A stretch of 64,000 nucleotides of DNA, from the NCBI RefSeq assembly GCF_039523795.1, contig NZ_BAAAFZ010000008.1:434001-498000 (forward strand), read 5' to 3'. The position numbers and the translations under genes were made by a program. This DNA is from Craurococcus roseus. Its GTDB lineage: Bacteria; Pseudomonadota; Alphaproteobacteria; Acetobacterales; Acetobacteraceae. The notes under the pieces were generated by a model. The model made no database searches. It saw nothing but the letters and a program-made list of their open reading frames with translations, and had not been told where the DNA came from. Positions 49,363 through 57,986 of this stretch are shown piece by piece. Every line of letters starts with the position of its first letter. The stretch's first letter is position 1.

Positions 49363-50958
49363 ATGCCCGACGCCGAGCCCATCCGCGATCCGCTGTCGCG
49401 CGAAGGCCTGCAACGCCTCGTCGCCGACTGTTCGCTGCTGCTCGATTACTTGAGCCGCGCCCCCGATGCCCGTTTGGACTGGTGCTTCGACGAGACGCGC
49501 GGGCGCGCCACCGGAATCCCGCCGGCGCGGCTGGCGGCGCCCCCCGACCAGACCAAGACGAAGTCGGAGTTCTTCGAGCACCTGACCCGCTTGGCGGCGC
49601 GCGTGCGGGACGCCGGGAGCGACGAATTCCCGCTCGACCCGGCCGAGGTCGCCCTGCTCCTCACGAGCCGCGACTTCCTCAGCGCGATGGCTTGGCCCTC
49701 GACCGTGGAAACCATACGGGTGACGCAAGCCTACTGCGCGGAACGGCGGCGCCGCTGGGAGCCGTTGTGGCCGCGCATCGCCGCCCGGTTCCGCGCCGGG
49801 GCGCGGGGCGGTGGCGCCGACGATGCCGGCGACGGCGACCGCGCCGGCTTCTACGGCCGGCGGATCGCGCGGCGGCGCGACAAGTACCAGATGGGGCTGG
49901 TCGCCCTCGTCGCGCTGACCGTGTGGCTCTCCTACGAAACGCTGGTCGGGCAGCGCCTGATCGCCGAAGCGCAGCGCTTCACGCAGACCTGGTCGAAGCA
50001 CGAAGAGGCCGTGCAGAGAGCCAGCCGCGACGCCGTGGCGCTGGTGCGGGGGCTGCACCACGTCGAACCGTCGCGCGAGCCCCAGCCGGGCTTCCAGCGC
50101 TATTGCGAGTACGTGCTCCTCGCGCCGTGGGGCGGCGGCGGCAGTGGGCAACGCGTCGCGTCCACCGAACCGACCTTCACCGGCGGCCAAGCGGCCGCAC
50201 CGGCAGTCCTGCGCGAGTTCTTCATCGACTTCGAGCACCAACGCCTTTGTGACAAGGACGACGACCTGCGGAGCCAAGCCGCCACCTTGGGGCAGGCTTT
50301 CCAGGGCTGGACCAGGGACATCATGCCGGTGGTCGGCGTGCTCGGGCTGCCTGGCGACGTGTATGGCGACGTCCGCGCCGCTGTCTGCGCCGCGCGGCTC
50401 TGGCTGACCGGCGGGTGGAAGGGCGCCTGGGAAGACTGGGAGCGGGCCTTGGGGGCGGCCCGGGCCCACCGCGCGCCGGAGCCGCCGCGGCCTTGCGCGG
50501 CCGGCCCGACCGCGCCGCCGCCGCGCCAACGCGCCGCGGCGGCGGCCAGGGAACGGTCGCGCGAGACCCTGCCCCCCACGGACGCCCTGCATTTCTGGCT
50601 GGTGAGGACCGAGGTAGTGACGGGCGGCATGCTCGCCCACCTCCTGCCGTGCCTTTACGCGATGCTAGGGGCGCTGGCCTCCATGTTCCGGCGGCTCGGC
50701 GAGCGCGTGCAGGCGGAGGCGCTGTCGATCGCTGACCACGGCGCGATGCGGATGACGCTGATCCTCGGTGTGCTCGCGGGCGCCATCATCGGGCTTTTCG
50801 TCGGCCAGATCCCCGCCGACGACTCGGGCTCGACCCTGACGCTGGCCGGTTTGGCCCTGCTCGCCGGGTACGCGGTGGACCGCCTGTTCAATCTCTTCGA
50901 CGGGCTGTCGGTCCGGCTTTTCGGGGAGTCGTCGTCCGAGATGCCCAGGCTGCGCTGA
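49363..50958 (+). CDS. large membrane protein of unknown function
   Basis: A 531-residue protein. A soluble N-terminal part (about 1-175) leads to a membrane helix near 180-200 (M-G-L-V-A-L-V-A-L-T-V-W-L-S-Y), a long likely periplasmic region of about 230 residues with Cys residues, then three or so C-terminal helices including Y-A-M-L-G-A-L-A-S-M-F-R-R-L-G-E and L-A-G-L-A-L-L-A-G-Y-A-V-D-R-L-F. This C-terminal unit resembles a module seen in several proteobacterial proteins of unknown role. GGAGG precedes the ATG. Confidence 0.75.
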   Translation: MPDAEPIRDPLSREGLQRLVADCSLLLDYLSRAPDARLDWCFDETRGRATGIPPARLAAPPDQTKTKSEFFEHLTRLAARVRDAGSDEFPLDPAEVALLLTSRDFLSAMAWPSTVETIRVTQAYCAERRRRWEPLWPRIAARFRAGARGGGADDAGDGDRAGFYGRRIARRRDKYQMGLVALVALTVWLSYETLVGQRLIAEAQRFTQTWSKHEEAVQRASRDAVALVRGLHHVEPSREPQPGFQRYCEYVLLAPWGGGGSGQRVASTEPTFTGGQAAAPAVLREFFIDFEHQRLCDKDDDLRSQAATLGQAFQGWTRDIMPVVGVLGLPGDVYGDVRAAVCAARLWLTGGWKGAWEDWERALGAARAHRAPEPPRPCAAGPTAPPPRQRAAAAARERSRETLPPTDALHFWLVRTEVVTGGMLAHLLPCLYAMLGALASMFRRLGERVQAEALSIADHGAMRMTLILGVLAGAIIGLFVGQIPADDSGSTLTLAGLALLAGYAVDRLFNLFDGLSVRLFGESSSEMPRLR

Positions 50959-51031
50959 CCGGCCTGTCGTGCTTCAACGGACGGCGGGGCGGGTGCGCGA
51001 CGCACCCATCCGAAGCATAACGACCACATTG

Positions 51032-51046
51032 TGGCACGATTTTTGT
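51032..51046 (+). promoter_or_regulatory. candidate sigma-54-like promoter upstream of kdsD
   Basis: TGGCACG, four bases, then TTGT gives the -24 element exactly and a -12 element with one mismatch (TTGC expected). It ends 54 bases before the kdsD GTG. The operon it would drive includes rpoN. The C of the -12 GC pair is usually important, so this is only a candidate. Confidence 0.3.
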
Positions 51047-51100
51047 CCATGCTGCGACGCAGCGTTGACCCTCGCAACGGACGGTCCCATACACAGCGCC

Positions 51101-52129
51101 GTGGATCTGCCCTTGCACCATCTTCCGGCGGCGCCCGCCAAGGCCGGCCTCGACGATCTCGCCGTGGCCCGCCGCGTGCTCGACCAAGAGGCCCAAGGGC
51201 TGGCGATGCTCGGCCGCGCCCTCGACGCCGGCAGCTTCGGCCGGGCCGTCGGCCTGCTGGCCGGGGCCACAGGCCGGGTCGTGGTGTCCGGTATGGGCAA
51301 GTCCGGCCACGTGGCGCGCAAGATCGCCGCGACCCTGGCCTCCACCGGCACCCCGGCCCTGTTCGTGCATCCCGCGGAGGCGAGTCACGGCGACCTCGGC
51401 ATGATCGTGCCGGGCGACGCGGTGTTGGCCTTGTCCAACTCCGGCGAGACGCCGGAACTCGCCGACCTCGTGGCGCACGCCCGGCGGTTCGGCATACCGC
51501 TCGTCGCCATTACCGGCCGGACCGGCAGCGCCCTCGCCCGCGCCGCCGACCAAGCGCTGCTGCTGCCGCCGGCGCCCGAGGCCTGCCCGCTCGGCTTGGC
51601 GCCCACCACCTCCACCACCATGCAACTCGCGCTCGGCGACGCGTTGGCGGTGGCGCTGCTCACGCGGCGCGGCTTCGACGCGGCGGACTTCCGCGTGTTC
51701 CACCCCGGCGGCCGGCTCGGTGCGCGGCTGTCGCGCGTGCGCGACCTGATGCACACGGGCGCCGAGATGCCGTTGGCGCCGCCGGACACGCGCATGGACG
51801 CGGCGCTGGTGGCGATGACGGCCAAGCGCTTCGGCTGCCTCGGCGTGGTCGAGGACAACCGGCTGGTGGGCATCATCACCGACGGCGACCTCCGCCGTGC
51901 GCTGGATCCAGGCAAGGAGGGCGCCGCGCCGCGGACGGACCTCCTGAACAGCGCCGCCGCCGCCGTGATGACCCGGTCGCCCCGCACCATTGGGCCCGAC
52001 GCGCTCGCGGCCGAGGCGCTCCGGGTGATGGAGCAGCGCTCCATCACCGCCCTCTTCGTCGTGGACGCGGACGGCGCGCCGGTTGGCATCCTGCACATCC
52101 ACGACCTCCTTCGGGCGGGCGTGGCATGA
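51101..52129 (+). CDS. kdsD: D-arabinose-5-phosphate isomerase (KdsD/KpsF)
   Basis: A 342-residue enzyme that makes arabinose-5-phosphate for Kdo and LPS. The SIS domain has S-G-M-G-K-S-G-H near residue 66, F-V-H-P-A-E-A-S-H-G-D-L-G near 88 and L-S-N-S-G-E-T near 113. Two CBS domains follow (R-D-L-M-H-T ... G-I-I-T-D-G-D-L-R-R, then V-M-T-R-S-P ... G-I-L-H-I-H-D-L-L). GTG 51101 is the best start. Its stop overlaps lptC (ATGA). Confidence 0.94.
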   Translation: MDLPLHHLPAAPAKAGLDDLAVARRVLDQEAQGLAMLGRALDAGSFGRAVGLLAGATGRVVVSGMGKSGHVARKIAATLASTGTPALFVHPAEASHGDLGMIVPGDAVLALSNSGETPELADLVAHARRFGIPLVAITGRTGSALARAADQALLLPPAPEACPLGLAPTTSTTMQLALGDALAVALLTRRGFDAADFRVFHPGGRLGARLSRVRDLMHTGAEMPLAPPDTRMDAALVAMTAKRFGCLGVVEDNRLVGIITDGDLRRALDPGKEGAAPRTDLLNSAAAAVMTRSPRTIGPDALAAEALRVMEQRSITALFVVDADGAPVGILHIHDLLRAGVA

Positions 52130-52833
52130 GCACGACCCTGCCCGGCGACGGCCGGCCTTTCGAAGCGCCCGCGCGCGCCCCGGCGCCGCTCCCGGCTCGC
52201 AACCACCTCCCGCCGTCGCGGCAGCGGCGTTCGCCGCGGCCGGGGCAACTCGCCCGCCGCCGCATCCTGGTGGGCTTGGCCAAGCGCCTGCTGCCGGCCC
52301 TGGCCCTCGCGCTGCTCGCCGTGGTGGTGTTCTGGCCGGAGATCGAAGGCAACGAGGACCGTTCGCGCGTGTCGTTCCGCCGCAGCGCGCAGCCGCGTGC
52401 GGAGTCGCTCCGGGTGCTCTCGCCGCGGTACCAGGACGTGGACGAGATGAGCCGCCCCTACACCGTCACAGCGCGTGTCGCGCAGCAGCTCGGCGCCGAG
52501 CAGATCCTCGACCTGGAAGCGCCGCGCGCCGACATGGTGCTGACGGACGGCGGCTGGGTCCACATCAGCGCCGACACCGGCCGCTACGACCGGCCGCGGC
52601 ACCACCTGGACCTGGCCGGCGACGTCACGGTCCACCACGACAACGGCATGCGGTTCCGCACGCCGGAAGCGGCCGTGGAGATCGAGGCGGGCACGGCCAG
52701 CGGCGACGCGCCGGTCTCGGCGCAGGGCCCGTTCGGCACCATCGAGGCCGAGGGCTTCCGGTTGAAGGAGCGGGGCGCCGTGGTGATCTTCACCGGCCGC
52801 GCGCACGCCGTGCTGGAAGGCGGGCCCGAATGA
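52126..52833 (+). CDS. lptC: LPS export system protein LptC
   Basis: A 235-residue protein with a Pro/Arg-rich cytoplasmic leader (about 1-50), one membrane helix near 53-70 (L-L-P-A-L-A-L-A-L-L-A-V-V-V-F) and a periplasmic LptC/OstA-type beta-jellyroll (R-V-S-F-R then Y-T-V-T-A-R-V-A and H-L-D-L-A-G-D-V-T-V). It bridges LptBFG to LptA in LPS transport. It sits between kdsD and lptA with ATGA overlaps on both sides. Confidence 0.9.
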   Translation: MSTTLPGDGRPFEAPARAPAPLPARNHLPPSRQRRSPRPGQLARRRILVGLAKRLLPALALALLAVVVFWPEIEGNEDRSRVSFRRSAQPRAESLRVLSPRYQDVDEMSRPYTVTARVAQQLGAEQILDLEAPRADMVLTDGGWVHISADTGRYDRPRHHLDLAGDVTVHHDNGMRFRTPEAAVEIEAGTASGDAPVSAQGPFGTIEAEGFRLKERGAVVIFTGRAHAVLEGGPE

Positions 52834-53840
52834 GGCGGAACCTCCCCTTCCCCCTCGCCTTGGCGGCGCTCTGCTGGGCCGGTTCCGCCGCCGCGCAAGG
52901 CATCGACCTGTCGCGGGGCGGACCGGTGGACGTCACGGCCAAAGACGGCATCGAGTGGCGCCAAGCGGACCAAGTGGTCATCGGGCGCGGCGACGCGCGG
53001 GCTGTGCGGGGCGGCGTGGCCGTGGACGCCGACCGGCTGATGGCACGCTACCGCCCGTCGCGCGGCCGCGCCGCCGCCGCCGCCGCGCCGACGGGCGGGC
53101 CTAACCCGTCGGCGCCCGAAGCCGCGCTCGGCGGCGGCAGCGAGATCTGGCGGCTGGAAGCGGAAGGCGACGTCCGCATCGCCACCGCCACCGACACCGC
53201 GCGCGGCGACCGCGCGGTGTACGACATCGACCAAGCGGTGCTGGTGCTGACCGGGCGCGACCTGTCGCTCAACTCGGCGCAGCAGGTCATCACCGCCCGC
53301 GACAGCCTGGAATACTGGAGCGCGAAGCGCATGGCCGTGGCGCGCGGGGACGCGGTGGTGGTGGACCGGCAGGAGAACCGGCGCGTCCGCGCCGACACGC
53401 TGGTCGCCTACTTCCTGGAAGACGCGCCGTCGGGCACGGCCAACGCGCCGCCGCCACAGCAGCAGCGGCCCGTCCGCCCCGCGGCCGCCGCGTCGGGGGC
53501 GCGAGACGCCCCGGGCGCCGGGCGCATCGACCGGGTGGAGGGCTTCGGCAACGTCGAGATCCGCACCGCGACGGAGGTGGTGCGCGGCGACCGGGGCGTG
53601 TACAGCCCGGCCACCTGCATGGCGCGGCTGGTGGGGAACGTGCGCATCACCCGCGGCGAGAACCAGCTCAACGGCCGCGAAGCGATCGTGGACGTGTGCA
53701 AGGGCGTGGCGCGCTTGGTCTCGGCGCCGGGGGAGCGGGTGCAAGGCTTGATCCAACCGAACCAGGAAGAGGGCGCCGCCGGCGGCGGCGCGTCGTCCCC
53801 TGCCCCCAACGCAGCCCCTTCCGGGCGACCCCGCCGATGA
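52830..53840 (+). CDS. lptA: LPS transport protein LptA (long form)
   Basis: A 336-residue secreted protein (signal ends near S-A-A-A-Q). OstA-type repeats are seen early (V-V-I-G-R-G-D-A-R-A ... A-D-R-L-M-A-R-Y) and late (R-G-D-R-G-V-Y-S ... A-R-L-V-G-N-V-R-I-T-R-G-E-N-Q-L-N-G-R-E-A). Two Ala/Pro/Gln-rich linkers make it longer than the enterobacterial form. It carries LPS across the periplasm with LptC. ATG 52830 overlaps the lptC stop. Confidence 0.88.
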   Translation: MRRNLPFPLALAALCWAGSAAAQGIDLSRGGPVDVTAKDGIEWRQADQVVIGRGDARAVRGGVAVDADRLMARYRPSRGRAAAAAAPTGGPNPSAPEAALGGGSEIWRLEAEGDVRIATATDTARGDRAVYDIDQAVLVLTGRDLSLNSAQQVITARDSLEYWSAKRMAVARGDAVVVDRQENRRVRADTLVAYFLEDAPSGTANAPPPQQQRPVRPAAAASGARDAPGAGRIDRVEGFGNVEIRTATEVVRGDRGVYSPATCMARLVGNVRITRGENQLNGREAIVDVCKGVARLVSAPGERVQGLIQPNQEEGAAGGGASSPAPNAAPSGRPRR

Positions 53841-54619
53841 ACGTGCAACCCGCCGCGGCCCCGGTCGCCGGCCCGGCGCTCCGCGCCGTCGCCGGCGAGG
53901 GCGGGCTGTCGGCCACCGGTTTGGGCAAGCGCTACCGCAAGCGACCGGTGGTGCGGAACGTCTCCGTCAGCCTCCGGCGCGGCGAGGCGGTGGGGCTGCT
54001 CGGCCCGAACGGCGCCGGCAAGACCACCACCTTCTACATGATCACCGGCCTGGTGCAGCCCGACGAGGGCACGGTGACGATGGACGGGCACGACGTGACC
54101 CGCTTGCCGATGTACCGGCGCGCCCGCCTCGGCCTCGGCTACCTGCCACAGGAGGCCTCGATCTTCCGCGGCCTCAACGTGGAGGACAACATCCGCGCCG
54201 CCCTGGAGGTGGTGGAGCCGGTGCGGGACCGGCGCGAGCAGATGCTGGACGCGCTGCTCGCCGAGTTCGGCATCGCCCACCTCCGGCGCACCCCGGCCCT
54301 GGCGCTGTCGGGCGGCGAGCGGCGGCGCTGCGAGATCGCGCGGGCGCTGGCCACTCACCCTTCGTACATCCTTTTGGACGAACCTCTGGCGGGCATCGAC
54401 CCGATCGCGGTGGGAGAGATCCGCGATCTGGTCAAGCACCTGAAGAACAGGGGCATCGGCGTGCTGATAACCGACCACAACGTCCGGGAAACGCTGGAGA
54501 TCATCGACCGCGCCTACATCCTCCACGAGGGTCAGGTGCTCATGGAAGGCGAGCCACGCGACATCGTGGCGCACGAGGGGGTCCGCCGAGTCTACCTGGG
54601 CGACCGCTTCAGCCTGTGA
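53837..54619 (+). CDS. lptB: LPS export ABC ATPase LptB
   Basis: A 260-residue ATPase: Walker A G-P-N-G-A-G-K-T-T near residue 55, Q-loop in Y-L-P-Q-E-A-S-I-F-R, signature L-S-G-G-E-R-R-R, Walker B Y-I-L-L-D-E-P-L-A-G-I-D and the LptB-type switch T-D-H-N-V-R-E-T-L. It powers LPS extraction with LptFG, which are not in this window. Its stop is overlapped by the rpoN GTG (GTGA). Confidence 0.96.
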   Translation: MNVQPAAAPVAGPALRAVAGEGGLSATGLGKRYRKRPVVRNVSVSLRRGEAVGLLGPNGAGKTTTFYMITGLVQPDEGTVTMDGHDVTRLPMYRRARLGLGYLPQEASIFRGLNVEDNIRAALEVVEPVRDRREQMLDALLAEFGIAHLRRTPALALSGGERRRCEIARALATHPSYILLDEPLAGIDPIAVGEIRDLVKHLKNRGIGVLITDHNVRETLEIIDRAYILHEGQVLMEGEPRDIVAHEGVRRVYLGDRFSL

Positions 54620-56139
54620 ACGCCATGCACCTGCTGGCCCCCCGCCTCGACCTGCGGCAGTCCCAGGCGCTGGTGATGACGCCGCAACTGCGGCAGGCCA
54701 TCAAGCTGTTGCAGTCCTCCAACCTCGAAGTGGCCGCCTTCGTCGACGAGGAATTGGAGCGCAACCCGCTCCTGGAACGCGACGAGTGGCGGGAGCCGGC
54801 CGGCCCCGGGGAGGACGAAGGCCGACCGGCCGACGCGCCGCTCCCGGCGGCGCTCGCCGACTGCCACGCCGCCATCGTCTCAGACGCGCTCCCCGCCGAC
54901 GGCGCCGCGCCACTCGACGCTGAATGGCGCGACCTCCACGGCACGGACGGGCACGGCGCCGGTTACGACGGCGGCGCCCAGACCCACTACGGCCGCGGCG
55001 GGCGCGCCGACTTCTCCGACGACCCCGGCGGCGTCGAGGACATGGCCGGCACCGGGCGCTCCCTGCGCGAGCACCTGGGGGAGCAGGTCCGGCTCGGCTT
55101 CTCCGATCCCGCCGACCGGCTGATCGCCGCGGCCCTGCTCGCCCTCGTCGATCCGGCCGGGAGGCTGGCCGCGGCGGACGACGCGCTCGCGGCGGCGCTC
55201 GGGTGCGAGGCGCCGCGCGTGGCCGCCGTCCGCGCGCGGATGCAGCGCTTCGACCCGGTGGGCATGTTCTGCCGCGACCTGCGCGAGTGCTTGGCCGTGC
55301 AGCTCGCGGAGCGGGACCGGCTGGATCCTGCCATGCGCGCGCTGCTCGACAACCTCGACCTACTGGCGAAGCGCGACCGGGCCGGGCTGATGCGCCTCTG
55401 CGGCGTGGACGCCGAGGACCTGGCCGACATGGCCGCCGAGATCCGCCGGCTCGACCCGAAGCCGGGCGCGTCCTTCGACGCGGCGCCGGCGCCGGCGTTG
55501 GTGCCGGACGTGCTGATGCGCCGCGCGCCGGACGGCGGTTGGGCGCTGGAACTCAACCCGGACACGCTGCCGCGCGTGCTGGTGAACCGCGGCTTCCACG
55601 CCCGCGCCCTGCTGGGCGCCCGCTCGCGCGACGACCGGACCTTCCTGACCGAACGGCTCCAAAGCGCCAACTGGCTCATCAAGAGCCTGGAGCAGCGCGC
55701 CGGCACCATCCTGAAGGTGGCGGCGGCGATCGTCGCCCGCCAGGAAGGCTTCTTCCGGCACGGCGTGGGCCACCTCCGCCCGCTCATCCTGCGCGACGTC
55801 GCCGACGAGGTCTCCCTGCACGAGAGCACCGTCAGCCGCGTGACCGCGAACAAGCACATTGCGACGCCCCGCGGCACCTTCGAGCTGAAATACTTCTTCA
55901 CCACCGCCATCGCCGGCACGGGCGGCGGCGAAAGCCACAGCGCCGAGGCGGTGCGGCACCGCATACGCGCGCTCGTGGACGCCGAGGACCCGGCGGCGGT
56001 GCTGTCCGACGACACGATCGTCGAGCGGTTGCGGCAGGAAGGCGTGGACATCGCCCGGCGGACCGTGGCCAAATACAGGGATGCGTTGCGGATACCGAGT
56101 TCGATGCAACGCAAGCGGGAAAAGGCCGTCCCGGCCTGA
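54616..56139 (+). CDS. rpoN: RNA polymerase sigma-54 factor
   Basis: A 507-residue sigma factor. Region I is Q-S-Q-A-L-V-M-T-P-Q-L-R-Q-A-I-K-L-L-Q near the start, the core-binding part follows, and the C-terminus has the H-E-S-T-V-S-R helix-turn-helix and the RpoN box A-R-R-T-V-A-K-Y-R near 484. It recognises -24/-12 promoters. Overlap with lptB and closeness of hpf place it in the standard lptB-rpoN-hpf order. Starts GTG, with an ATG three codons later. Confidence 0.97.
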   Translation: MNAMHLLAPRLDLRQSQALVMTPQLRQAIKLLQSSNLEVAAFVDEELERNPLLERDEWREPAGPGEDEGRPADAPLPAALADCHAAIVSDALPADGAAPLDAEWRDLHGTDGHGAGYDGGAQTHYGRGGRADFSDDPGGVEDMAGTGRSLREHLGEQVRLGFSDPADRLIAAALLALVDPAGRLAAADDALAAALGCEAPRVAAVRARMQRFDPVGMFCRDLRECLAVQLAERDRLDPAMRALLDNLDLLAKRDRAGLMRLCGVDAEDLADMAAEIRRLDPKPGASFDAAPAPALVPDVLMRRAPDGGWALELNPDTLPRVLVNRGFHARALLGARSRDDRTFLTERLQSANWLIKSLEQRAGTILKVAAAIVARQEGFFRHGVGHLRPLILRDVADEVSLHESTVSRVTANKHIATPRGTFELKYFFTTAIAGTGGGESHSAEAVRHRIRALVDAEDPAAVLSDDTIVERLRQEGVDIARRTVAKYRDALRIPSSMQRKREKAVPA

Positions 56140-56235
56140 AGTGTCTCCGGCGCCGCGCGGGTCCTCCGCGGGCGCCGCCGCCGGCAGCGGACCGGGCGGT
56201 CCTTCGCCGCGATGGCAGAAGGAGAAGAATCCCAC

Positions 56236-56868
56236 ATGCACATCACCGTCGCAGGCAAGCAGGTCGAAACCGGCGAAGCGCTGAAGACGCACGTCCGGGA
56301 CGGGCTGGGCGCGATAGCGAAGAAGTACTTCGACCACGCGCTCGAAGCCAACGTGACCTTCCGCCGCGACGCCAAGGGACGGCTTGGCGCCTTCAACTGC
56401 GACATCAACCTCAAGGCCGGCCGCAACCTCTTCGTCCGCGGCGAGGGCGAGGGCCCCGACGCGCACCGCGCCTTCGAGGTGGCGGCGGAGCACGTGGCCA
56501 AACGACTGCGACGCTACCGAAGGAAGGTGAACGACCACGCCCGCGGCCTGGCCGAAGAGCGGGCCGGAGCGGCCGAGACCGCGCCGCAGTACGTGGTCTC
56601 CCCCGCGGACGACGAGAACGACGAAGCCGCCGCGGCGGCGTCCGCCCCCAACGGCGCGGACGGCCACGGCGGCGTAGAAGGGCACGGCGCGATCGTCGCG
56701 GAGCAACCGGCCGAGATCGCGCGGTTGTCCTTGAGCGAGGCCGTGATGCGCCTCGACTTGGCGCAGATGCCCGCCCTGCCCTTCCGCAACAGCGGCTCCG
56801 GCGCGATCAACTTGGTGTACCGGCGCACGGACGGCTGCATCGGCTGGATCGACCTGCCGCCCGGCTGA
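56236..56868 (+). CDS. hpf: ribosome hibernation-promoting factor, long form
   Basis: A 210-residue protein. The N-terminal HPF/YfiA domain spans about 1-105 (M-H-I-T-V-A-G-K-Q-V, K-K-Y-F-D, R-Y-R-R-K-V-N-D-H). After an acidic/Ala-rich linker the C-terminal dimerisation domain (E-A-V-M-R-L-D-L ... F-R-N-S ... I-N-L-V-Y-R-R-T-D-G) follows. It pairs ribosomes into 100S particles in stationary phase. AGGAGAAG lies upstream of ATG 56236. A strong hairpin follows it. Confidence 0.94.
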   Translation: MHITVAGKQVETGEALKTHVRDGLGAIAKKYFDHALEANVTFRRDAKGRLGAFNCDINLKAGRNLFVRGEGEGPDAHRAFEVAAEHVAKRLRRYRRKVNDHARGLAEERAGAAETAPQYVVSPADDENDEAAAAASAPNGADGHGGVEGHGAIVAEQPAEIARLSLSEAVMRLDLAQMPALPFRNSGSGAINLVYRRTDGCIGWIDLPPG

Positions 56869-56992
56869 GACGGAGGCCAGCGGCGGCCGGTGTCGGAACC
56901 GCCGGTTCCGGCTCGGCTCGCCGCGGTGGGCCCGAACCGATGACGGAACCGGGGCGCCGGCCGAGTTCCGCGGGCGCCGTCGTGCCGGCCTA

Positions 56993-57024
56993 TGTGGGGC
57001 CTGCTTCGAAAAGCAGGTCCCACA
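56993..57024. terminator. strong hairpin, probable bidirectional terminator
   Basis: Arms TGTGGGGCCTGCTT and AAGCAGGTCCCACA pair over 14 bases (one G-T wobble) around a CGAA loop. It lies between the 3' ends of hpf (+) and the DUF1150 gene (-). No T-tract follows on either strand, so it may act with Rho or protect mRNA ends. Confidence 0.7.
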
Positions 57025-57037
57025 CCGCCCTACGGCG

Positions 57038-57274
57038 TCAGTGAACCAACGCCGGTTCCATCTCGTGTTGGAGGATGGCGGCGACCGCCAAGTCGGCGCT
57101 CGGCGCGGCGCCGATCGGGGTTCCGTCGGCGGCGTGGATGGCCATGGCCTTGACGCCGTTCACCACCACCGGACGGATGTAGGCGATATCCTGCGCGCCG
57201 AAGCCCGCCCAGTCGGCCACGGAGATGTCTTTGAGGTGCTCAGGCGCTCCGGCCGGGGTGTCGTTACGGTTCAT
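57038..57274 (-). CDS. DUF1150 family protein
   Basis: A 78-residue protein with D-W-A-G-F-G-A-Q-D-I-A-Y-I-R-P-V and a late I-H-A-A-D-G-T-P-I-G segment, the whole length of DUF1150, a small alphaproteobacterial family often next to Hsp20 genes. AAGGAG lies nine bases before ATG 57274. No reaction is known; co-location with the chaperone suggests a stress link. Confidence 0.88.
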   Translation of the reverse strand: MNRNDTPAGAPEHLKDISVADWAGFGAQDIAYIRPVVVNGVKAMAIHAADGTPIGAAPSADLAVAAILQHEMEPALVH

Positions 57275-57350
57275 GTCAGAAACTCCTTTCCGCACGGCCG
57301 CATGGGGCCCGTGCGATGGATGGCGGGGCTTCGGGCGCGGCGAGCGGCGG

Positions 57351-57809
57351 TCAGGCCTCGCCAGCGCCCCCCTCGACCAAGGACCTGGTGGCCCCGTTGG
57401 TCGTCTTGTTGATCTCGATGCGCTTGACCCGGACCTCCGGTTGCGGCCGGCGCAGCTCGACGTGCAACAGGCCGTTGTCGAGCCAAGCGCCTTCGACCTC
57501 GATCCCCTCCGCGAGCACGAAGGCCCGTTGGAACTGACGCGCGGCGATGCCGCGGTGGAGGAAGACGCGCCCCTCGGAGTCGTCGGCTTGGCGCCCCCGG
57601 ATGACGAGCTGGTTGTCTTCCTGGGTGATCTGGAGGTCGTCCATGGCGAAGCCGGCCACCGCGAGGGTGATGCGGAGCCGGCCTTCGGCCATCTGCTCTA
57701 TGTTGTACGGGGGGTAGCCGTCGGAGCTCTTGCCTACCCGATCCAGCATTTGCTCGAGGTGGTCGAAGCCCAGGAACAAGGGCGAGCCGAAGACGGACGG
57801 GCGCGACAT
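57351..57809 (-). CDS. Hsp20/IbpA small heat shock protein
   Basis: A 152-residue alpha-crystallin-type chaperone: P-P-Y-N-I-E near residue 33, the domain F-A-M-D-D-L-Q-I-T to L-V-I-R-G-R, and F-L-H-R-G-I-A-A-R-Q-F-Q-R-A-F-V-L-A near 90, matching IbpA. The terminal L-L-H-V-E-L and a short tail complete it. Holds unfolding proteins during heat stress. The leader carries a possible RNA thermometer (57810-57866). Confidence 0.95.
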   Translation of the reverse strand: MSRPSVFGSPLFLGFDHLEQMLDRVGKSSDGYPPYNIEQMAEGRLRITLAVAGFAMDDLQITQEDNQLVIRGRQADDSEGRVFLHRGIAARQFQRAFVLAEGIEVEGAWLDNGLLHVELRRPQPEVRVKRIEINKTTNGATRSLVEGGAGEA

Positions 57810-57866
57810 GCGGTGGCCTCCTCGAAGAGAGCGAAGCGTGCGGCCGGGCCCGAAGCACCCGGCCGC
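57810..57866 (-). promoter_or_regulatory. candidate ROSE-type RNA thermometer in the hsp20 leader
   Basis: On the transcript, a 9-bp perfect stem (arms at 57866-57858 and 57848-57840) is followed by the sequence TCGCT (57834-57830), which fits the ROSE motif U-Y-G-C-U, and by the Shine-Dalgarno AGGAGG (57822-57817). U-C-(G)-C-U can pair with AGGA, leaving a short loop, so the ribosome site would be masked when cool. Only the pattern is seen; folding was not computed. Confidence 0.45.
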
Positions 57867-57986
57867 AGCGTCCATGTCGTAACCTCGTCCGGTTGTTGCA
57901 AGGGGGCCGTTGCGGGACCGTGTGTTGCGCTCGGGAGCCGCGGCGCGTAGATGCCCGCCCCGGCTTCCGCCTCCAGCACCGCATCC

